A stretch of DNA of 27,139 nt from CAYXVF01 sp964468125 (lineage in GTDB: Bacteria > Myxococcota > XYA12-FULL-58-9 > CAYXVF01). The stretch lies in the NCBI GenBank assembly GCA_964468125.1, contig CAYXVF010000084.1, positions 1 to 27,139 of the forward strand, read 5' to 3'. The position numbers and the translations under genes are program-made. The notes under the pieces are model-generated. The model was not told the DNA's origin. It was given only the letters and a program-made list of their open reading frames with translations, and searched no databases. Shown one piece after another: positions 24,708 through 27,139 of this stretch (its first letter is position 1; every line of letters starts with the position of its first letter).

Positions 24708-25324
24708 CCCGCGCCTGGCTCGCCTCCCCCCTCGCTAGACAAGCTCTCCGCGAACTCGCTACCGTGCGGTGACGCCAACGCTCGGGTCGTGCACGGGCTC
24801 CTTCAGGATGAAGCCGCCTGGACCGCCGCCTGCGATCACTCGGTCAAGCCGGGTCGCCCCGTCGCCTTTCGCGCCGGAAACCTTTCGCAGATCGATGCGC
24901 TCCTGCGGGAGAACGACGACCTCTTCGAGTCCCGCTACGATCTCGTCCTTCTCGAGTGCCAGAGCGCTCCCGAAGACCCTACGGAGCGGCAACGGCTCTT
25001 CTTGCGCGCCGCGGAGCGCAGCGCGGGGCTCCTCATCCTCGCCGACGCGGCGCGGCCTTTCCCAACGCGTCGGTCCATCGCCTCCAGATGTTTCGGACCG
25101 GCCGCTTCGGCCTGCGCATTCAGCACGTGCTTGGCGACAAACGCGAGCTCGACGCCCTGCGCCAGCTCAACCGCGCCTTCAAGCCCGATGTGGTCGCCTA
25201 CTCGACCGAGGCCTGGTCCGTCGCAGGTGACCGCTCTTTGCTCCCCGCTCGACGCCACGCCTACCTCCCGACGGCCGGGAATTGGACGCGCTACTCGAAG
25301 GCGCTGCTGACGTTTCTGTCTTGA
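24708..25324 (+). pseudogene. Frameshifted GC-rich gene relic, family uncertain
   Basis: One frame reads sensibly from 24708 (just after an in-frame TAA) through VHGLLQDEAAWTAACDHS and YDLVLLECQSAPEDP to LLILADAARPFP near 25063. Then a second frame, offset by one base, continues with SVHRLQMFRTGRFGLRI and ends NWTRYSKALLTFLS at 25324. Adding one base at the CCC (25061-25063) would join them as ARPFPNASVHRLQ, giving about 205 residues. No good start codon or ribosome site is seen; GTG 24789 is the only fair candidate. The first part faintly resembles the end of a BY-kinase/ParA-like ATPase (LLQDEAAW, YDLVLLE), which is a weak guess. Codon use matches the ATP synthase side, not the surface cluster. 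Confidence 0.5.
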
Positions 25325-25344
25325 GCGAGGCGCGGTGCACGCGA

Positions 25345-26013
25345 TCAACTGCGCGGGTGGCGGCCCTTGAGCATGAAGGCGGGCGTGCGCGCCATGAGCA
25401 AGAGGTCGAGCCAAAGATTGGCGCGCGCGAGATAGTCGAGATCGAGAGCGACGCTCTCCTCGTAGGGCAAGAGGGCCGTTCCGGAGAGCTGCCAAAGCCC
25501 CGTGAGGCCCGGCTTGCACTGCATCCGCCCCCGCCAGAGCTCTTCGGGCATTCGATAGGTGTCGGCGGGCACGTAGGGTCGTGGGCCGACGATCGCCATT
25601 TTGCCGGTCAAAACGTGAAGGAATTGCGGGACCTCGTCGAGACCCGTCCGCCGCAGCACGAGCCCCACACGGGTGACAAAGGGGTCTGTACCCGCGCCGC
25701 CCTCGACTCGCGCGCGATGGAGATGCAGGAGGTCCGCACCGCGATGCATGGTGCGGAACTTGAGCATCTCGAACTCTCGGCCGTCCCGCCCGACGCGGCG
25801 GCTCCGATAGAAGATGGGTCCGGGACTCTCGAGCTTGAGCAGGAGCGAGATGACGAGCCAAAGCGGCAGACCCACGAGCAAGACAACTGTCGCGACCATG
25901 AGCTCCACGGTGCGCAGGATCGCGCGGTCGAAGACGCTTCTCTTGGTGAGCGAGCACGCCGCAAGGGGCACGCGGACCGCGTGTGCGCTCGACGTGAAAG
26001 CGATGTCCTGCAC
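25345..26013 (-). CDS. Bacterial sugar transferase (polyprenyl-phosphate glycosyl-1-phosphate transferase)
   Basis: A 222-residue monotopic phosphoglycosyl transferase of the WcaJ/ExoY/PglC superfamily. It would transfer a sugar-1-phosphate from a nucleotide sugar to undecaprenyl phosphate and so start a repeat unit. The re-entrant membrane helix is at 35-60 (VELMVATVVLLVGLPLWLV). The catalytic core has GPIFYRSRRVGRDGREFEM, LKFRTM, TRVGLVLRRTGLDEVPQF with the catalytic Asp-Glu pair (D126-E127), IVGPRPYVP and KPGLTGLWQLSG. It lacks the long N-terminal four-helix part of WcaJ/WbaP, so it is the short ExoY/PglC-like form. The start is GTG 26013, the first possible start after an in-frame stop. 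It lies 85 bp after atpC on the same strand. Confidence 0.93.
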   Translation of the reverse strand: MQDIAFTSSAHAVRVPLAACSLTKRSVFDRAILRTVELMVATVVLLVGLPLWLVISLLLKLESPGPIFYRSRRVGRDGREFEMLKFRTMHRGADLLHLHRARVEGGAGTDPFVTRVGLVLRRTGLDEVPQFLHVLTGKMAIVGPRPYVPADTYRMPEELWRGRMQCKPGLTGLWQLSGTALLPYEESVALDLDYLARANLWLDLLLMARTPAFMLKGRHPRS

Positions 26014-26039
26014 GTCATTGGTCTAGACGGTCGGGCGCT

Positions 26040-26068
26040 GTTGTTCAAGCGGCACGTAGGTACGTCAA
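26040..26068 (-). promoter_or_regulatory. Weak candidate promoter for the sugar transferase gene
   Basis: On the minus strand TTGACG (26068-26063) is followed after 17 bp by AACAAC (26045-26040), 26 bp before the GTG start. The -35 box is good, the -10 poor. An imperfect hairpin (CACCT...AGGTG, about 26071-26091) just downstream of atpC may be a weak terminator for the ATP synthase operon. Confidence 0.25.
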
Positions 26069-26098
26069 ACACCTACCGCCGCTCGAGGTGGGTGACGG

Positions 26099-26503
26099 TC
26101 AGTTCGCGGCGATGCGCAGACGCGCTTCGTTGCGCTTGATACGGGCCTGGGTCTCGGCATAAGCCGGATCGTAGCCGTCGAGCGTTTTGAGCTTCTCGTT
26201 CGATTCCTTGATCGCGGTCTCGCAGGCCTTCACGTCCACGTCCTCCGGACGGTCCGCGGAGTCAGCGAGAATCACGACGTTTTGACGCTCGACCTCGAGA
26301 AAACCACCGCTCACGGCGTAAACGTCCACGCCGTCTCCCGCGCGCATGGTCACGACCCCGGCTTCGAGCTCCGCCAGCACCGGGATGTGGTCCGGGAGCA
26401 CGGTCACTTCACCGAGCTTGCTCGGCGCGGTGACCGCGTCCACTTCCTTGCGGGTCACGGCCCCGTCCGGGGTGACGACGGAGACATTCAGTTTCGTAGC
26501 CAT
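26099..26503 (-). CDS. atpC: F1F0 ATP synthase subunit epsilon
   Basis: A 134-residue epsilon subunit of the F1 sector, part of the central stalk, linking rotation to catalysis and inhibiting ATP hydrolysis. The N-terminal beta-sandwich has LNVSVVTPDG, APSKLGEVTVLPDHIPVLAEL (usual GE.T.LP.H.P..A.L pattern) and VYAVSGGFLEVERQNVVILAD. A C-terminal helical hairpin follows (ESNEKLKTL, AETQARIKRNEARLRIA). Length is normal. Its ATG shares one base with the atpD stop (TAATG), the common atpD-atpC junction. Confidence 0.97.
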   Translation of the reverse strand: MATKLNVSVVTPDGAVTRKEVDAVTAPSKLGEVTVLPDHIPVLAELEAGVVTMRAGDGVDVYAVSGGFLEVERQNVVILADSADRPEDVDVKACETAIKESNEKLKTLDGYDPAYAETQARIKRNEARLRIAAN

Positions 26504-27139
26504 TACTGCGCGAGCTCCTTGGCCCGCTTCTTCACGTCTTCGATCGTGCCCTGCATGTAGAACGCTTGCTCCGGCAGTTCATCTAGCTTGCCGTCGATGA
26601 TCTCCTTGAAGCCGGCGATGGTGTCCGCGAGCTCGACGTAGATGCCAGGCGTGCCGGTGAACTGCTCCGCGACGAAGAACGGCTGGCTCAAGAAGCGCTC
26701 GATCTTGCGGGCGCGGGCCACGACGTTGCGGTCGTCGTCGGAGAGCTCGTCCATACCGAGAATCGCGATGATGTCCTGCAGCTCCTTGTAGCGCTGGAGG
26801 ATCCCCTGCACGTCACGAGCGACCTTGTAATGCTCCTCACCGACGACCTGCGGGTCGAGCAGACGCGAGTTCGAGTCGAGCGGATCCACCGCGGGGTAGA
26901 TGCCCTTCTCGGAGATGGCGCGGTTCAAGACCGTGGTCGCGTCCAAGTGCGCGAAGGTCGTCGCGGGTGCCGGGTCGGTCAAGTCGTCCGCTGGCACGTA
27001 GACCGCCTGCACCGAGGTGATCGAGCCCTTCTGGGTCGTGGTGATGCGCTCTTGGAGCGCGCCCATCTCGGTGGCCAGCGTCGGCTGGTAGCCGACCGCC
27101 GACGGCATCCGGCCGAGGAGCGCGGAAACCTCCGAGCCC
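26503..27139 (-). CDS. atpD: F1F0 ATP synthase subunit beta, C-terminal part (5' end outside window)
   Basis: The last ~211 residues of the catalytic beta subunit. The frame is open to the window edge and reads GSEVSALLGRMPSAVGYQP, then GALQERITTTQKGSITSVQA (catalytic-Glu and adenine-site region), VYVPADDLTDPAPATTFAHL, which is the DELSEED-upstream conserved block, SNSRLLDPQVVGEEHY, GMDELSDDDRNVVARARKI and FLSQPFFVAEQFTG. DELSDDD is this species' version of the DELSEED loop that contacts subunit gamma. The 5' part with the Walker A motif lies beyond 27139. The TAA overlaps the atpC start by one base. Confidence 0.98.
   Translation of the reverse strand, partial: GSEVSALLGRMPSAVGYQPTLATEMGALQERITTTQKGSITSVQAVYVPADDLTDPAPATTFAHLDATTVLNRAISEKGIYPAVDPLDSNSRLLDPQVVGEEHYKVARDVQGILQRYKELQDIIAILGMDELSDDDRNVVARARKIERFLSQPFFVAEQFTGTPGIYVELADTIAGFKEIIDGKLDELPEQAFYMQGTIEDVKKRAKELAQ

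Noticed and set aside
24935..25957. 340-codon open frame on the minus strand
   Set aside because: It is antisense to the relic and in a wrong frame through the sugar transferase gene, with an Arg/Ala/His-rich translation typical of GC-rich shadow frames.
25282..26139. 285-codon open frame on the plus strand
   Set aside because: It runs antisense through the well-supported sugar transferase gene; no family motif is visible.
1..27139. CRISPR arrays, tRNA or rRNA genes, insertion sequences and transposases
   Set aside because: I looked for repeated spaced units, cloverleaf-like sequences and transposase motifs and saw none.

Overview
This window is a surface-polysaccharide gene cluster that ends beside the ATP synthase operon of a Gram-negative bacterium. 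The right edge holds the 3' part of atpD and all of atpC, with textbook proteobacterial-type sequences. The surface genes include a Wzm/Wzt-type ABC exporter, a complete-looking pseudaminic acid (Pse) operon apart from pseG, several glycosyltransferases and a polyprenyl-phosphate sugar transferase. High GC, the long TPR protein and the receptor-L-domain-like protein would fit a myxobacterium or related deltaproteobacterial lineage. That placement is inference only.

Layout. (1) 1-415: 3' end of a GT4 glycosyltransferase on the plus strand, then about 390 bp with no convincing gene. (2) 6859 down to 803, minus strand: a tightly packed unit of a coiled-coil/GT2/GT4 double glycosyltransferase, a GT2 enzyme, an L-domain-like repeat protein whose frame is broken at a C5 run, and a two-part methyltransferase. 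(3) 7145-16858, plus strand: Wzm, Wzt, then pseB, pseC, pseF, a GNAT acetyltransferase (pseH role), a fused SDR/ATP-grasp protein, a methyltransferase, a HAD phosphatase and pseI. From pseF onward nearly every junction is an ATGA, GTGA or TGATG overlap. (4) 24315 down to 16833, minus strand: a GT-C-like multi-span membrane protein (DUF6044/YkoS-like), a GtrB-type polyprenyl-phosphate glycosyltransferase, a methyltransferase and a 1251-residue TPR-glycosyltransferase. (5) 24708-25324: a GC-rich, frameshifted gene relic. (6) Minus strand: a sugar transferase, then atpC and atpD.

How the genes fit together: PseB, PseC, the GNAT protein, PseI and PseF would make a CMP-activated pseudaminic-acid-type sugar. 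The ATP-grasp, methyltransferase and HAD genes sit inside this operon and probably decorate that sugar or a partner sugar. The glycosyltransferases assemble a lipid-linked glycan, the sugar transferase at 25345-26013 could start it, and Wzm/Wzt would export it. The GtrB-like and GT-C-like pair could add a side sugar outside the inner membrane.

Most unusual points: no pseG in an otherwise full Pse operon; the SDR/ATP-grasp fusion whose SDR half has Thr in place of the catalytic Tyr; the TPR-glycosyltransferase with seven regular ~69-residue units; a 30-bp near-perfect tandem repeat lying across a stop codon; and a drop in GC from the ATP synthase side into the cluster.
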